Assembly: GCA_009103225.1 (NCBI GenBank)
Contig: RHPI01003009.1
Span: 601,354 to 665,353 of the forward strand
Direction of reading: 5' to 3'
Length of the DNA stretch: 64,000 bases
Source: Chlorokybus atmophyticus
Taxonomy: Eukaryota; Streptophyta; Chlorokybophyceae; Chlorokybales; Chlorokybaceae
Shown here one piece after another: positions 41,787 through 54,892 of the stretch. The translations under genes were made by a program, and so were the position numbers. Under the pieces are notes generated by a model. It had not been told where the DNA came from. It did no database searches and worked only from the letters and a program-made list of their open reading frames with translations. Position 1 is the stretch's first letter. Every line of letters begins with the position of its first letter.

Positions 41787-43197
41787 ATGGCGTGGACGGC
41801 GGGGCTTGCGCGCTTGTCCCAAATGCTGCTGCTTCCCGTTGCAGCCTCTGCCGCAGGAGCTTCTGTTGCGATTGCCGAATCACGCAACCCAGTGAAGGTG
41901 CCGTTGTGGTGGTTGATGGCTTTCAGTTACGTGTATTTGACTCACATATGTGTTTGTCAGATTGGAGAGTTTAGCGGCAGCGGGTTTGTGTTCAAAGACA
42001 CCATTGAGGTCACGGCCTTCCCGGACCCAAAGGTACACAAGGCACTATTTGCTAACTGCTTGCTGAGACATATGTGAAAAGCTTTGTGCGGCTTAGTATG
42101 TGTCGCGCACATGCGCACGCACGCACGCACACAAACATGTGCACACGTACAGGTGGAGGGTGTGGCCATACATGTGTCGACGATGAAGCGTGCTTGGACA
42201 GAGCGGCTAAGTAAGGACTTTTTTGGCGACCCCTCGCAGGTAGAGTGGAGGGAAGTGAGGACAAGAAGTATGCCGTGTCGGCGCATTGTGTCAACTGACA
42301 TCAATGCACTCCTACGTGTTTCATTAGACTTCAGTTTCCTGCACGCAAAGCGGCCCGATTCGCATACTTGAGCCCATTGCTTTGGGAGTGGAGGTAAGCT
42401 ACAAATGTCAATCTCATCTGCATTGCTCATCGCATAATGGTTGTGCTCTGTTGAGAATGACTGTGCCAGTAAGCGCTTGTGGTTGATACAACACACACAA
42501 AGCTTTGGCTGCAAAGCAGCTTGCTGTTGACTGAGGCCTCACTGGAACTTCAGCAACGACTACTGTGTTCTTTTGAGTTGTATGGTTGTGGCTCTCATGC
42601 CGTCTGCGAGATATGGGTAACAACATTCGAGATCTGGTGTTGTATGTACAGGGTGAGGAGGTATTCACTGCAAAGCGCAATCTTCTGTTCAAGGTGATGC
42701 ATGTAAGAAGGTACGCATCGTGCTGCTGTGCTTTTGTAGGCCCTTTCTCTGTTTTCGTGGAGTTGTAAAGTTGCTAGCCCGAGGCGTGTGTGCAGCTCAT
42801 TGTCTCCATTCGCACACAGTGTGGGTTGCCAGCTGGCAGCTGTTGGTGTTGCCTTGCTGTGAGGTTTTTTGTTGTCTGACAGCAAGCGAAAACCGCAGGA
42901 TATACGATGAGGCAAATCACGCATTGGTGTACGTTGCATACAGCACCCGGCTATCCCAGGACATGAGCGAGCAGAACAGCAGGTATTGCACATTGTGATC
43001 ACACAATCAACCAAGGCGTGTGCTGCGTTGTTGTTGCGTTGGCAGCAGCAGTGTGAGGCTTCCAACACCACCACATCAACTGTGTCATTGTGCGAGTAAT
43101 AGCCCTCATGCCGATCATCTTTTGCAGGTACCGCACGTCAATCAGCACGATTAGCCTGTATGGTCAGAATGTGGATGTGAAGCGTGGGTCGAAGTAA
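41787..43197 (+). CDS. CreA-like protein with N-terminal targeting sequence
   Basis: Seven exons in phase, 41787-41897, 41961-42032, 42153-42239, 42328-42393, 42652-42710, 42899-42982 and 43128-43197, give 182 residues. After an Ala-rich N-terminus (MAWTAGLARLSQMLLLPVAA) that looks like an import or signal sequence come FVFKDTIEVTAFPDPKVEGV, HVSTMKRAW, GDPSQTSVSCTQSGPIRI, RNLLFKVMHVRRIYDEANHA and LVYVAYSTRLSQDM. These follow the bacterial CreA family (DPxVxGVTCYVSRAKTGG, EDPSDASIACRQVGPI, RFYDxxRNxLxYLAYS). CreA is a small periplasmic or secreted protein of unknown activity in proteobacteria. A bacterial or endosymbiotic origin is inferred; the seven exons show it is a resident nuclear gene, not contamination. 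The Gly-Gly stretch after SRAKTGG is not kept. Confidence 0.85.
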
Positions 43198-43920
43198 TGG
43201 GTGTCATCTTCTACGCACCTCATTACTGCACATGGAGTAAGTGTCCACACGGTACCCACCGAGCAGTATGACGCTCTGCTCAACGGAAGTATGAATGACT
43301 GATTGTAATGCAACCTTTACCAGTTCCTTGACAGAGCTTGGTACCAGGCCATATTACCACCACCTTGCGACAAACCAACAGTAACATCAGGGTGGACGCG
43401 CTGGTTGTAAAGTGTCTTCGCTGCACTTTGTGCAGCACAGCGTAGGTGTCAATGCGCAGCATATAAAGCACACAATCGGCCTTCGAGCACAGCATGGAGT
43501 GGGCATGGAGTCATAGCCTTGCAACCAAGTCAATGTCTTTGTGGCTGATGTGGGGCTACTCTGTGGAAATCTCTCATACGCTAACAGCGACATCGTCACA
43601 CCAAGCTACGTACTGTCAACCCTGCCTATCACTGCACAAGCATACTCACACGCATGCCAGCGGCATGCAAGCACGCCTACACAACTACACTGCCGCAGCT
43701 GCCAGCACAGCGTCTGCTTCCGCCGTTGGCGCCGCCGTGGAAATGCATGTTACGCCAGATGCAGCATCTGTTATTGGCATTGTGTGCAAAGTAGTGTTTT
43801 GGACCTGTACGTCACCACCAGGATAAATACACGCCAAACCTTGTGATGCTTGTGCCAACAAGCAAGGTCAGCATGGACATTGACCACACGAGAGACGTGT
43901 ACAGTGACAATACATGAATT
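43198..43920. other. Spacer between convergent CreA-like and BRE1 genes
   Basis: Both 3' ends fall here. Open frames (for example 43494-43826) are Thr/His/Ala-rich and match nothing. Confidence 0.5.
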
Positions 43921-46900
43921 TCACAAGTATATACTATGCACGTCTTGCTGGCCGAAAGGTACCCCACAACCAGGGCATTTCCGATGTCGCAGCTCAAGGT
44001 TTCTTTGTATGCATGGAGAGCAGAATACATGAAAGCACTTCGTCAGCACCACCTGCAAGACACGTGAAACCTCAGCTGTAAAGTGTTACCAACATTCGCG
44101 CAGAAGGTTCTTATGTACAAGGCATTGGAGCCACTACAAATACCTCTTTCGGCCGATCCAGACACACAGAGCACTTCAGCAGCTTTTTGTAAGCATTCAC
44201 CTCTTCCTGCAGCTCCTGGGTGACTGGAACGCGCAAACGGGATGTAGCACTGATAGCAACTCCATGCATGCACTGAATAGACTACCCTTTCTGTACAGAA
44301 ACAGGTAAGCTCACCTGTACCGTTGGATGTAGCGCCAGACTGAGATACTCGTTCCACCTTGGCAGCAAAGGCATCTCGTTCGTCTTCCGCCCGTTTCCTC
44401 TTCAGCCTGTCGCAACCAAGTGAGCGGCGCACCAGCTTAACAAAACAGTTTAAGCAGCCAAGAACTGTTGAAGACAACGCACCGTTCACGGTCAAGCTCT
44501 GTGGCATCTTCTTGAGCCCTCTTTGCCTTCTCTGCAGCGCGCTTTCTCTCATCTTCGAGGCTGAACTTCGCTTCTGTTGCAGCCACGGCATTGTCTTGAA
44601 CCGCTTTTTTGAGAGACTCAGCAATGGCAGCTTGTCGGCGAGCTTCATCAGTTGTCTGCCAAAGAAAGCTCAGCAAAACTGGTACATGATGATGCTATGC
44701 TACACATATATCAATATGGACATGGGATAGCCAGACTCAAATACTGGCAGGTAAATCACGTGGATGGTGCTACAAAGCAAAGCAAAATTAAGATTTGGTT
44801 ATATATATACTGATGCCAAGTTGCACGAATGAATGAGGTAACCGACCTTTGCAAGGGCTTCCAATGTTGACTGCAACTGCTCTTCCAGACGCACGCAGCG
44901 TTGCTTCAGAACCTCAACAGTGGACTCTGCGTGCTGAAGGCGGCGAACAACCTCTTCCTGCCCCTCTGCCATTGCTGTTTGAACCTACAAGGAACGCAAC
45001 GTTACACTAACTTTGCGTGTAATGGCCCCTAACCAACATACACGCAACTGACCTGTCGTGCTTTGATCCGTTCTGCCATGAGTTGAGTATTGTAATCATC
45101 TCGCTCAGTCAGCTGCTGTAGAAGTCTGGCGTTCTGACTCTGCATGTCCTCATAAGCGTTGCCAATCACTTCAATTTCAGACACATACGCATCTGCTTCC
45201 TCTGTTTTCGCCTGTAAGCTCTGCCGCACATCATCAACAGCCCATTGCGCGTGTTGCAACTCGATTTTGAGCTGTGCCACCTGCACGCAGCAGACTCATC
45301 AAGCTTGCACCCTCCATTGTGTATGTACCCACCCCAGACTGGTCTGCGCACCTCGCGTGCATATCGCTGCACTGCTGCCTCACTTTCCTTCTGCGCCTGG
45401 TGGGCCTCTTCTGTCTCCTTGCTGACATGTCCATTGGCCAGCTGGGATTTTAGCTCGTCCCGCTCATCAGCAAGCTTGCGCATCGCCACGCGTGCCTCTA
45501 TTTCCTCCCTGTACGCAACAACAATTTTGACTACTCATGTATGCATTGTTACACACTGATAAGCAAGCTGCCAACTCAGCGCACACATGCGCACACACCC
45601 ACGCGCATGCAGTAGAGGTTGTGGAACCTTTTGACCCCTTACCGAGACTCACTTGACGCCATTTGAAATGCCTCAACAAAAAGCCGCAGCTCTTTCTGAG
45701 TCCTTCGCAAGTTCAGAACCTCCTTTTGAACTGCTGCAAGCTCTGCTGCTTTTTGCTCGTAACTGCTTGTGAGTGCTGTCGTCTCCTCGACCAACAAATC
45801 ATGTGCATGGGAAGCACGCCGGGCGTGTTCTCGTGCAGGATCCAGCATGGCAGCAAGCTGCTTTGCTCGGGACAACTCCCTTTGCAGCATTCCCACCTGA
45901 ACAGCACAACAGTGAGCACAGCAAAACAAACATTCCAATCGCAGTGCATACCAAGAATGTGATAGCCATATCATGCGGCAGATTGGAGCACAGCATGACA
46001 CACCTCGCGCTGTAGTGTGCCAACCATTGCCTTCAGCTCCCTGACAGTATCTGCCTTTGTTTCTGCGGCATGCTCAAGTGCTGCATGTTCCAACCGGAGT
46101 GCTAGCTCGTCTCGTTCTGACAATGCGGCCCCTAATCTGCGCTCTGCGTCGGCCAGTCGTTCCTCACACAAGGTAAGCGCTCTCCTACAACAAGGACCGC
46201 ATTGAGCAGACAGCACAAAATGGCGTCATACTGTGAGGCAAGAGTTGTGTTCACAATGTAACAACAGTGACTGAGAATATTCTACACAAGTGCATGAGCC
46301 AACTAACTTATCGCATCATCACTTCAGGTGCAGAACTTCTGGCAATACTACTATCGCCGGCTTAGAAGCAACTGCAATGCTTTTGTGCAAAACATCCACA
46401 TGAGCAGCGCCCGTACCTGAAACTTTCAGCATGCTCTGCGCGCAACACTGCATCCTTCTGTGCCAGTTGCGCGGCGTCACGTTCTCGTGTGCAAGTTTCA
46501 ACTGTTGCGCGCAAACCATCCAGCTCAGTCATAACCTGCTGTAGCTGCCGCTGCACTGCCTGCAAAGATAACAGTAACCACCTGCCTTTGGGGCTGTTGA
46601 TGGTGTTTCAATTACGGCATCTAGTAACCTACCAGGTGCGCGCGACTCTCTAAGTCCACTGCTTCTTGAAGCTGGCGGCACTGCGCTGCCGACTTCATGA
46701 CCTCCTCACAAGCTTCATCGCGCTCAACCAGTCGCCTTGCCGCCAGGTTCTGGGCCTCTGCCAACTGCTGCTCCAACTCCTATTCCATGAGCAAGATTAA
46801 TAGCAATCGCCACACGGCGTACCCGTTTGCATCTATTTAAACCAGCAATGTGCTCAGCACGAAACCGACCAGTTGGTAAACACACCTTAAACCGGACATG

Positions 46901-48303
46901 GTCTACAGACAGCTGTTCATCATTGCCCTTCGCTGCATTGCTGCCTGCTGCGACACTGTCAGCAGCAGGTGCTCTTGGGGAGTTGTTTGCGCCACCGAGA
47001 AGAGGCACTGGGACTGCCATCAGCTGATGACCTTGCTTGTACATCTCAATCTTGCGCCTTGCTGCCTGCGTCACATACATGCATAAGGCAGAAATAGCTT
47101 GAAATTCAAGAAGCGCTAGTATATGCTGTGCACGACTTTGCTCTCGGTTCTTACATGGCAGCATGTTCCGACAAACCACACTGGCCACTCTACCCACCCA
47201 CCCCCCACACACACACTGACACCCCACCACCACCACACACACTCCAACAAAAGGGGGCACGCACGCCTCCGATCTCCCTGAACTGCTGGTGCACTGTGTG
47301 CATGAACACACCAACGGCTGCTTCGCCTGTGTGGCAGGGCTTCACTATGCACGACCACACCATACCTGCAACTCCATGCTTTTGGTGTCCAGCTCCCCAA
47401 GAAGGTTATCAATGCGAGCCTCATCTTTTGCATGCTGATCCCGAAGACGAGTGCACTCTGCAATGGCTGCCGCTTCTCGTGCTTGAGCGTGATCCGCCAC
47501 TGACTTCGCTGACAGTGCATCCCGCTGGAGTCGGTCGAGCACCTCAGAGGCCACGGCCCCTGGTTCATGCCGCAGGCGTTCCAGCAAGGCGTCACCTCGT
47601 CTTCTTTCTTCCTACTTAACAGCACCAGATGTTCAACTGAGGAATGGAATCCACTTCCCAAGAATTACTGCTAACGACATAAGCACCCAGTGATTGGAGC
47701 TGAAGAACAGATCAACTTGGATCACACTACCTGCAAACACAGCCAATGCATGCAGTCAACCTGCATTGCTGTGAATGCTGATGCTTACAAGTGCACCGCA
47801 AGCTGACATGTACGCGGTACGTTGGTTGGCATGCCAGCGCAAGCACATTGCCATATACAGAGGCTAGTGGCTAAGCATCAAACCTGAATGGCGGTGACCA
47901 GCTGTGCAAGAATGCGTTGGGTGGTTCCTCGCCTCGCCCGCAAGGCCTCCTCCAGCATGTCGTCGGCGACATCATCGGAAAGAGGCTGCAGAACGAGGTG
48001 GCGCACGAAGAGCTCTGCAGCGCTGGTGCCCCGAGGGCGCTCGGCGGCGGAGGGCTCGGAAGCGGCGGAGGAGGAAGGGTCAGCGGCGGGGTGGGCGGGG
48101 TCCAGCGTCAGCAGCAGCGAGTGCAAGTCGGCGTCCAGCCCCTGCCACGCACGCTTGAGCACCCCGGCGGTGTTGTCATGCCGCTGAAGGCGCTGCTGCA
48201 GCTTGGCCAGCTGCTGCTCGAGGCCCCTGATCTCCGCCCGCTGCGCCTCCAGCGTCTCGGACAGCTTGGCATTCTGGTAGGCCAGCACCGCTCCATCCTG
48301 CAT
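43921..48303 (-). CDS. BRE1: BRE1-type E3 ubiquitin ligase for histone H2B
   Basis: Fourteen exons in phase give 856 residues: 48303-47884, 47611-47366, 47065-46886, 46779-46633, 46559-46417, 46184-46004, 45896-45643, 45508-45352, 45280-45053, 44984-44847, 44655-44483, 44406-44315, 44223-44144, 44052-43921. The start region VLAYQNAKLSETLEAQRAEI and the long coiled coil are those of BRE1/RNF20/HUB1. EIEVIGNAYEDMQSQNARLL followed by QQLTERDDYNTQLMAERIKA is diagnostic. The C-terminal C3HC4 RING reads LKCSVCLDRPKEVVLTKCFH, VFCSPCIQRNLELRHRKCPG and CGVPFGQQDVHSIYL. The enzyme, with RAD6-type E2, puts one ubiquitin on H2B in transcribed chromatin. The start at 48303 (MQDGAV) gives a slightly short N-terminus; an extra upstream exon between 48310 and 48620 is possible. 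Confidence 0.94.
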
Positions 48304-48803
48304 TGCATACGCCTCCGGCCACCAGGCCGGGGCGGCGGCCGAGGCGACACGGAGAGAGCTGCTTGCTCGACACCAGCAGCACAAGCAAAGGGGGCAAGTC
48401 TACACTTCACGTTTGCCGCATGCACACACTAACCAAGCACCCTCAGAACCCCCAATGCAGCAGAAGACATAGCGAGATGCTGGCAAGACCAAACGTGAAA
48501 AAGGCCAACCGTCTGCAAGCCACCCTCCTGACCCACGCCAACTACGATGCCGTCAACCTCGCCGCCGAAGCTTTTGCCGCCAATGCCGCCCATACCCAAG
48601 CGCAAGCGCCTTAAACCCTAGAGCACTGCTTGTGCGGGGCGCACAAGCACTGTTGCAAGTCAAGACGCTGGTTGGGTACAGGAATGACCAACCAGAAGAA
48701 GGCGATGGCTTTTAACAAAGGCTTTTGTTAAGCCCGGGTTTGGCCTTAATCTTCCCTGAACTGCGTCACTTCCAGGTACGTGTCTGCATAAGGGTTTGGA
48801 AGC
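48304..48803. promoter_or_regulatory. Divergent promoter region, BRE1 and uL4m genes
   Basis: Only 500 bases separate the two start codons. It may include a first, short BRE1 exon. A plus frame with GEL-poor, Ala-rich content (48303-48614) is not supported. Confidence 0.4.
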
Positions 48804-50557
48804 ATGCGGCGGGCGGCTGTGGCGGCGGCGACCGCCGCGAGGACGTCGGCGCAGAGAGGTGGTGGATCAGCAACTGGCTGTGCAAGCGCATGGAGCAATA
48901 GCTGTCTTGGAGCTGCTGCTGCACCTTCCACTTCAGGTGGCTTGAGAGCTGTGCTGACTGGTGGGGGCTGGGCGGTGGAATCGCCGGCATGGCTGCGGGG
49001 TGGGGCAAGGAGCAGCTCCTCCGCGGCAGCAGCTGCTGTCGCTGACTCCGAACTTCAGAGCAGCAGCTTGCAATTGGGCAACAGGGGCGGAGCCAGCAGT
49101 AGCAGTGGTAGGGGAGTCAGCAAGTATGACGCGCATGTTGGGGTAGACAGTGTGGTGGAAGTCAGGCAGCTTGGCGGGGGAGACGTTGTCGGCAAGGTGG
49201 TTTTGCCCGCGGACGTTTTTGGCGTGCCGCTCAGGCGAGACATTGTGCATAGGACGGTCGTATGGCAGCTTGCTAACCGAAGACAGGGATCAGCATCATC
49301 AAAGTCAAGACACCAGGTATGTCCTGCTCTGCGAGTTGAGTAACGCACAATGCGTTGGACTTCCAGGGCGTTCTAGTAGTACTCGTTAGCTTTGAAACCG
49401 CAATGTAGCGATCGTGATGTCGTTGATTAGTTTAAAACCCATCATCCTCGGCAACCATGCTTGCAATGTTGGTGTGCAGGGCATTGCACACGGTGTTATG
49501 GTGTACTAGCTTGTTATTGATCAGATAGTCTAACCCTTGCATGCATGCAGGTCAGCGGGAGTGGCAAAAAGTTGGGCCCGCAGAAAGGGTCAGGTCGCGC
49601 TCGGCACGGCAGTAACCGTGCTCCACAGTTTCGCGGTGGTGCTGCTGTTCATGGACCCCGGCCCAGAAGCTTTGCTTGCGACCTGCCCAAGAAGGTGCAT
49701 TGAAGTGCCGTACCGAGAAGTCTGTGTCGCCAGCACCATGTTGGCGGTTGGTATATACAAGTCATTGCTTACAAACAGTGTTGCAGGTGCGCCGACTAGC
49801 CTTAAAGGTTGCTTTGAGCGCGCGGCTTGCAGAAGGAAGGTTACAGGTGCGTACCCAAGCAACCGTAGTTAAAGGAGCAGTGTGTTGTATTTGGCTCTTT
49901 ACTGCAACATCTGTTGCAGCACAGCCCTGAAGTTGGGTGTTGACTTAATAGCATTCAACCAAACTGTCTGTGCGCAAATTAAGCAGTGGATGTGTTTATG
50001 TTCCTCAGTGCATTGCTTGTATTGGGATGGCACTCCATTGAACATTTTAACTTTTGACTGTGCAGGTCTGGGACACCCTGGAGCCGCCCAGCATAAAGAC
50101 CAGTGACTTTGCACCACTGGTTGAGGGCTTCAAGTCTGCATTACTAGTAGATGCGCCAAACCAAGTGAATGAACCACTGCGCCGCGCATCTGCAAACCTC
50201 CATCGCATTGACGTTTTACCTGTCTGTGTAAGTGATTTGAAGCTCTCCTGCATGCTGTAGTCAGTACTCACAGAATACTCTACTTACCATGTCATGCTTC
50301 TACCAGCATACAGCATATGCATACTGCAGTCCTGGTAGTGTGGGTTCACATGTGTTAATTGCAGAGGTCCCTCAGCAGCAATTGCAGTCATTATGCAGCA
50401 CTGTCTTGGTCGCACTGCATGCAATATTCATGAGCATCATCTTGCGACCATGCAGGGCCTGAACGTGTACAGCATTCTGCGGACGGAGCAGCTGGTGTTG
50501 TCCCAAGCTGCTGTTGACGGCATTGTGGCACGGCTTCGCGCCCCAATCAACCGCTGA
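48804..50557 (+). CDS. MRPL4: Mitochondrial large ribosomal subunit protein uL4m
   Basis: Five exons, 48804-49316, 49551-49694, 49787-49846, 50066-50227 and 50456-50557, all in phase 0, give 326 residues. The N-terminus [20 protein letters not shown] is a mitochondrial presequence followed by a Ser/Gly-rich linker of about 100 residues. The uL4 core has [40 protein letters not shown], then [40 protein letters not shown] and [20 protein letters not shown], and ends with [20 protein letters not shown]. The basic loop rich in Arg and Gly is the extended arm that lines the exit tunnel. GC content is markedly high in exon 1. It is divergent from BRE1. Confidence 0.95.
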
Positions 50558-51875
50558 TATGCAAGCTTGTGAACTGCACCCCAGTCCAACAAGTTTGTTC
50601 TCACCTTCGTCACTCAGGGGACTCAGTTTCTACTACTACTCAACTAACTGGCACGGTGTTGCTGATGTGCTATGCACCAACGCTGTAAGGGTAAGGCTTA
50701 CGCAACCAAAGTAGTACACTTCTGCAGTATCACTGGTGAAGGCAACTAGGCTACCGTCAGCAACCAAAGTAGTACACTTCAGCAATGCCTCTCATTAGGC
50801 ACCTTACTATAGTGCGCTCTCTGGTTGGGGCTGTTAAGCAACACGAGGAAGGCTCAGCACTGCATGCAACATTAGGCCTCCATGTACATCCTGATATGGT
50901 GGGATATTTGAGCGTGTTCCGGCGTTCTGAGGACACGCTGGTGCAAATTAGGGTGTCCCCTGCCATGTCTGCGGTGTGAATGCAGTGTCAGTTTGTCTGC
51001 TTGCATACTGTCTCTGCACGCTGTGTTTGCGACATGGGTGATTGTGTTCAGGTCATGTGTGATTCAGCACCCCTTGTGATACTGCTGGTCTTTGCCCCTA
51101 TCGATTGGGTGCGTACATGCGCATCTATGATGTTGCAAGATATAAGGGGAATGGGCATACCCCTCGCGTATGTTCTGTATACACTATTACACATGTTTCG
51201 TCACTACTGCACTATCAATGCTGGGATTGCGCTATCATTGCCATTCGTATACCAACTGTAACAACCATATATGCACAAGCCTCAACGCAGTAAGGTTGCC
51301 GCCATTGCAATGGCAGGTTGTCAACACAATACACGTGTACAACAAAATGTGCTGCATGCAAGCAGCGTGCAACGCAGTGGTTGCTTCTCTCACATTGAGC
51401 GCTGTCAGTCAGAACTGCCTGAACAGCTGTCAAGGCAACAATGGACTTGCGATGGTGCAGCGGAGATGGCGCTGCATGGCGGTGCGTGCATGCGTGCGTG
51501 TAAGATGGTGTGCTGTGATGGTATGAGGTGTTGATGAGCGGCACACGCTGTGAGCCACCCTTCTTTGTCCAGGACCCATTCGTTCCGCTTCCTGTTGCTG
51601 TCCTGTCATGTCAACATGGTGAAGCATCGCACAGTCAGAGGCAGGCTGTACATCTGCCAGTGCAAACGTGATATGCAAGTATCAAAGTCCATGTGTAAGC
51701 AGCACCGCCAACGGCCATACTCACCAGTTTGGAATCTGGACGTAAGCTCATTAACGCTACATCGCCATATGATGCGGCGCTTGCGTTGTTAACGGTGACG
51801 GATTGCAAAGTAAGTGTTGCCCTCGTGCGCTTGCTTCGCCATCCTTCAGCTCTCTACGAAGCAGTATGTTGCTGG
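50558..51875. other. Spacer between convergent uL4m and RAP genes
   Basis: Longer than the other convergent spacers. A plus frame at 50785-50979 and others near 51105-51540 match nothing and sit among TG-rich sequence. No gene is supported. Confidence 0.45.
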
Positions 51876-54800
51876 CTACCATGGGGGTGATTCCATGCCC
51901 AGACGCTTTCGAAGGTAATCTTGCTGGTTTCGGAGCCCTGTCAATGTGTTCCACTGCGAGGCATTCAGCACGCCACAAACTGAGTGCTTGTGCCCGTGTT
52001 GTTTGCAGCACTTATGGTGAGCATGTAACAATTAGCACACCTCTTCCAAAGGGATACCAACTACACGCCATCCCGCAGCGGTGAGCAGGCGCCGCTTAAG
52101 TTCTGTATGGCCAAGCGGCAAGCCTGCGACCAGAAAGAGTGAGCTGCCATCCAACTCTTGCACAAGCAGGCAATAACTTTGCTAACCAGTGTTGCGAGCA
52201 AAGTGGCTGGGACCGTCCATCTCAATCCCGATACGCTCATCTGGCTGCCAGTGACAACTTACATGTTGATCCCTGCAATTAGATCCCCCCAACCGACGTG
52301 GTTGTTATGGTGGAAGAATTCGGTCATTGGTATTTGCCACATACCAACGCAATGTCGAGGGTATATGGGCCGCAGTCGTATTCGAGCTTGTGCAACTTGC
52401 CCATCCCTCGCAAGGCATAGGCAACCTCGCGCTGCGCAGCACTGACTCGTGAGTTGGAACAAGGTTGCCAAGTCAATAGCCATACACTGCCACTTCTCTG
52501 TACAGAGACGTTCAGCTCACAGCATTTTGCAATACAAACAACTGTGCTTACATGTGCAGCTGATGGATGCCGGAGCCTCGACTTCTCCTCCAGCCAAACA
52601 GACTCCGCCAACGCTTTCACTGGTTGCTTGAACCCAATGCCCTGTATGAAATTGTGGTTGATATGTTTGCTGCAGGTTTCCGTAAGAAGCTCGAAGCAAG
52701 ACAAGCCCTGAGTCATCAGCACTTGTATGGAGTGAATATTGTCTGATGCAAGCATGTAGGGTGTAAAGGGTGGTATATTTTGATATGCACGCACTTATAC
52801 CAGATGCGAGTGCTCATGCTGCAGCACCATAGAGCACTGCTGGATCTGTGTCAGCTGCTTTGTGTGCCTGCTTGCATCCCTGTCAAGCAAGCACAAACAC
52901 AACACAGCGTGGTTTGAGAAAACGCAGCCCCTCCTTCCTTCAAAACGCAAACCAGTTCCAGTGTGCAAGAGAGGCTGACCACGGATAAGCGTCGATTGCC
53001 TCCATGATGACACGAAAGCCTGGCCGATGCACCATGCCGCATGCGGCGAAAGCCCATGCCAGCTGTGCAAGAGCTCTCCTATCTGCTGTAGATGCATGCT
53101 GCTGCAAGTTGTGCCCACTTGAAGGCTTGATGCTGTGACACCAACATGTGAGCCGCAAAAAAGCACATCGCACGCACACTCGCATTTGTGGGAGCATGTA
53201 AGTCACATGGCAGTCTATCGCTTGCAGATGTGTAGAGAAGGGCACATAATCACTCACTTTGTTAGCCAATTGTCTGAGGCTTCACACAGCTCCTCCGAGC
53301 AGTGATTCAGAGCCGCAAAGGCCCAAAGCAGCAGCGCGCTGTCCTGCCAGAAAGTAGCATTACTTTTCTTAATAGTTGGCTTACACGCTCATTGTGCTGT
53401 TGGAGATGTCGGCGTATTGTGTACCTGTATGTTGACTTGTGGGAAGGCAGCAGCACGGGAGGCTATGGCTGTGAACAGTGCTTCGTGTTGGTGCTGCATG
53501 CGCGCAAAGGCTGTCGTCTGTGCAACAACACAAAACGTTGGTGCATTTCTCAACTGACAGCCAGAAATCTATCTGTGCGCGTGGTGCATAGTTGCACCTT
53601 TTGTATGCGACGGTGACCGATCATTATGGGTCACCCTCGCATGCCATCAATACTGTAACCAAACAAGAGACACACTCATACCACGTACTTATGTGACAAT
53701 ACACGTTTATATATGAGAGCGAGCATGTGAGCACGCACTCATGTGTGAGCGTATGTGCATGCACTTATTGTCCAGTGCATGCACACTCGCACGTCCACAC
53801 GAACGCACCATCGCATGCAACGCGCATGTATAAACACGCACATACCAGCTTGACAGCATCTCCAATAGATGCAGACTCTGCGTGTTTCAAGAAGGCGACC
53901 GCGATGGCTTCAAACTCCGCCATGTAAAGCTCTGTTCCTCCTGCCTTCACCAATCCGGAATTAAATCACCTGATCAGACTCAAGAGAAGAGAGTTTCTTA
54001 CAATGCATTACCAGGTGAGAAAGCCCCCATGCAGCGGCAGCAATGCCACGAGCGTTGCAGCTGTGCAACCGCTCCTTGAATTGCGCAACGGCGTTTTGGA
54101 GAGTGTCATTCCTTGTCTGCATGCGCGAGAAAGAATCTCATTGCCTGTTACACAGTTTACTATGTGTGTTTGAGGTTCCTATGTGGCTACCATACCAATG
54201 CAAGGCGTTGCGGGTGTGGAAGCCTTCTCTGTAGCGCGAGCTGGCCAACACGGAACAGCAAAGTGCAAGTGTTCGACTCGCTGAATGCAGCATTTGTCTC
54301 AATTGAAGTCTCGTACAAGCGCAAAACCTGCGTACAGCTCCAAACTCAGTGACGTGGTGCCGCAGGTTGCCATTGGCATGCATGTGTGCACACGTGTACA
54401 GGATATGCGAGGTGCTGTGCAACATGCATGTGTGCGTCAGAGTGAGTGTGTAGGTGCGCGTGAGCGCGTGCATACGTGTATAAGACATAGTTTCTTTGAG
54501 CCAGCGCATATGTATACGTGTCTGCGGGTGTGCGTGTGCGTTTGCACCTGTTGTACGCTGCTAGCTGCAAGAATCTGCTTGTTGACGCCTGCCGCCTGCT
54601 TCTTGTTGGTTGTATTCTGGCTGACAGCTGCGCCGCTTGCTTGGGCCCTGCATTGCCGAAGCTGAAGCTGACACTGACGCTGAAGCTGAAGCTGAAGCTG
54701 AAGCTGACGCTGACGCTGAAGCTGACGCCTAGGCCTCAGCGTCAGTAAGTTGGGTGGCCTGAAGCCTCTCAACTGTTTGGGTTGAACGCCGGCGCTGAGA

Positions 54801-54892
54801 TTTGCCGACGACAAGTAGGACACGGGCAGGACAGATGACGCCGCTGCAACCGCCGTCGCCACCGCTGCTGCCTCGCCGCCGCCGCCCAGCAT
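51876..54892 (-). CDS. RAP-domain organelle RNA-binding protein
   Basis: Exons supported by phase: 54892-54548, 54116-54012, 53944-53846, 53517-53437, 53343-53258, 53132-52980, 52879-52801, 52626-52552, 52431-52345, 52244-52187, 52102-52041, 51953-51876. The N-terminus is Gly/Ala-rich (likely transit peptide) and then Gln/Arg-rich from a hexanucleotide repeat. The body has helical units such as NARGIAAAAWGLSHL, DSALLLWAFAALNHCSEELC and RRALAQLAWAFAACGM, like FASTK/OPR-type repeats. The C-terminal RAP domain is clear: YTLDIAL, RIGIEMDGPSHFARNTELKR, RLLTAAGWRVVGIPLEEWNT, then QQDYLRKRLGM. RAP proteins act in mitochondria or plastids on processing, splicing or stability of particular RNAs. The target is not predictable. 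One exon between 54548 and 54116 may be missing. Confidence 0.88.
54660..54736. repeat. Hexanucleotide repeat inside RAP gene exon 1
   Basis: Imperfect (GAAGCT/GACGCT)n on the plus strand. On the coding (minus) strand it reads alternately Gln with Leu or Arg (QLQRQRQLQLQLQLQ), without breaking the frame. Confidence 0.85.
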
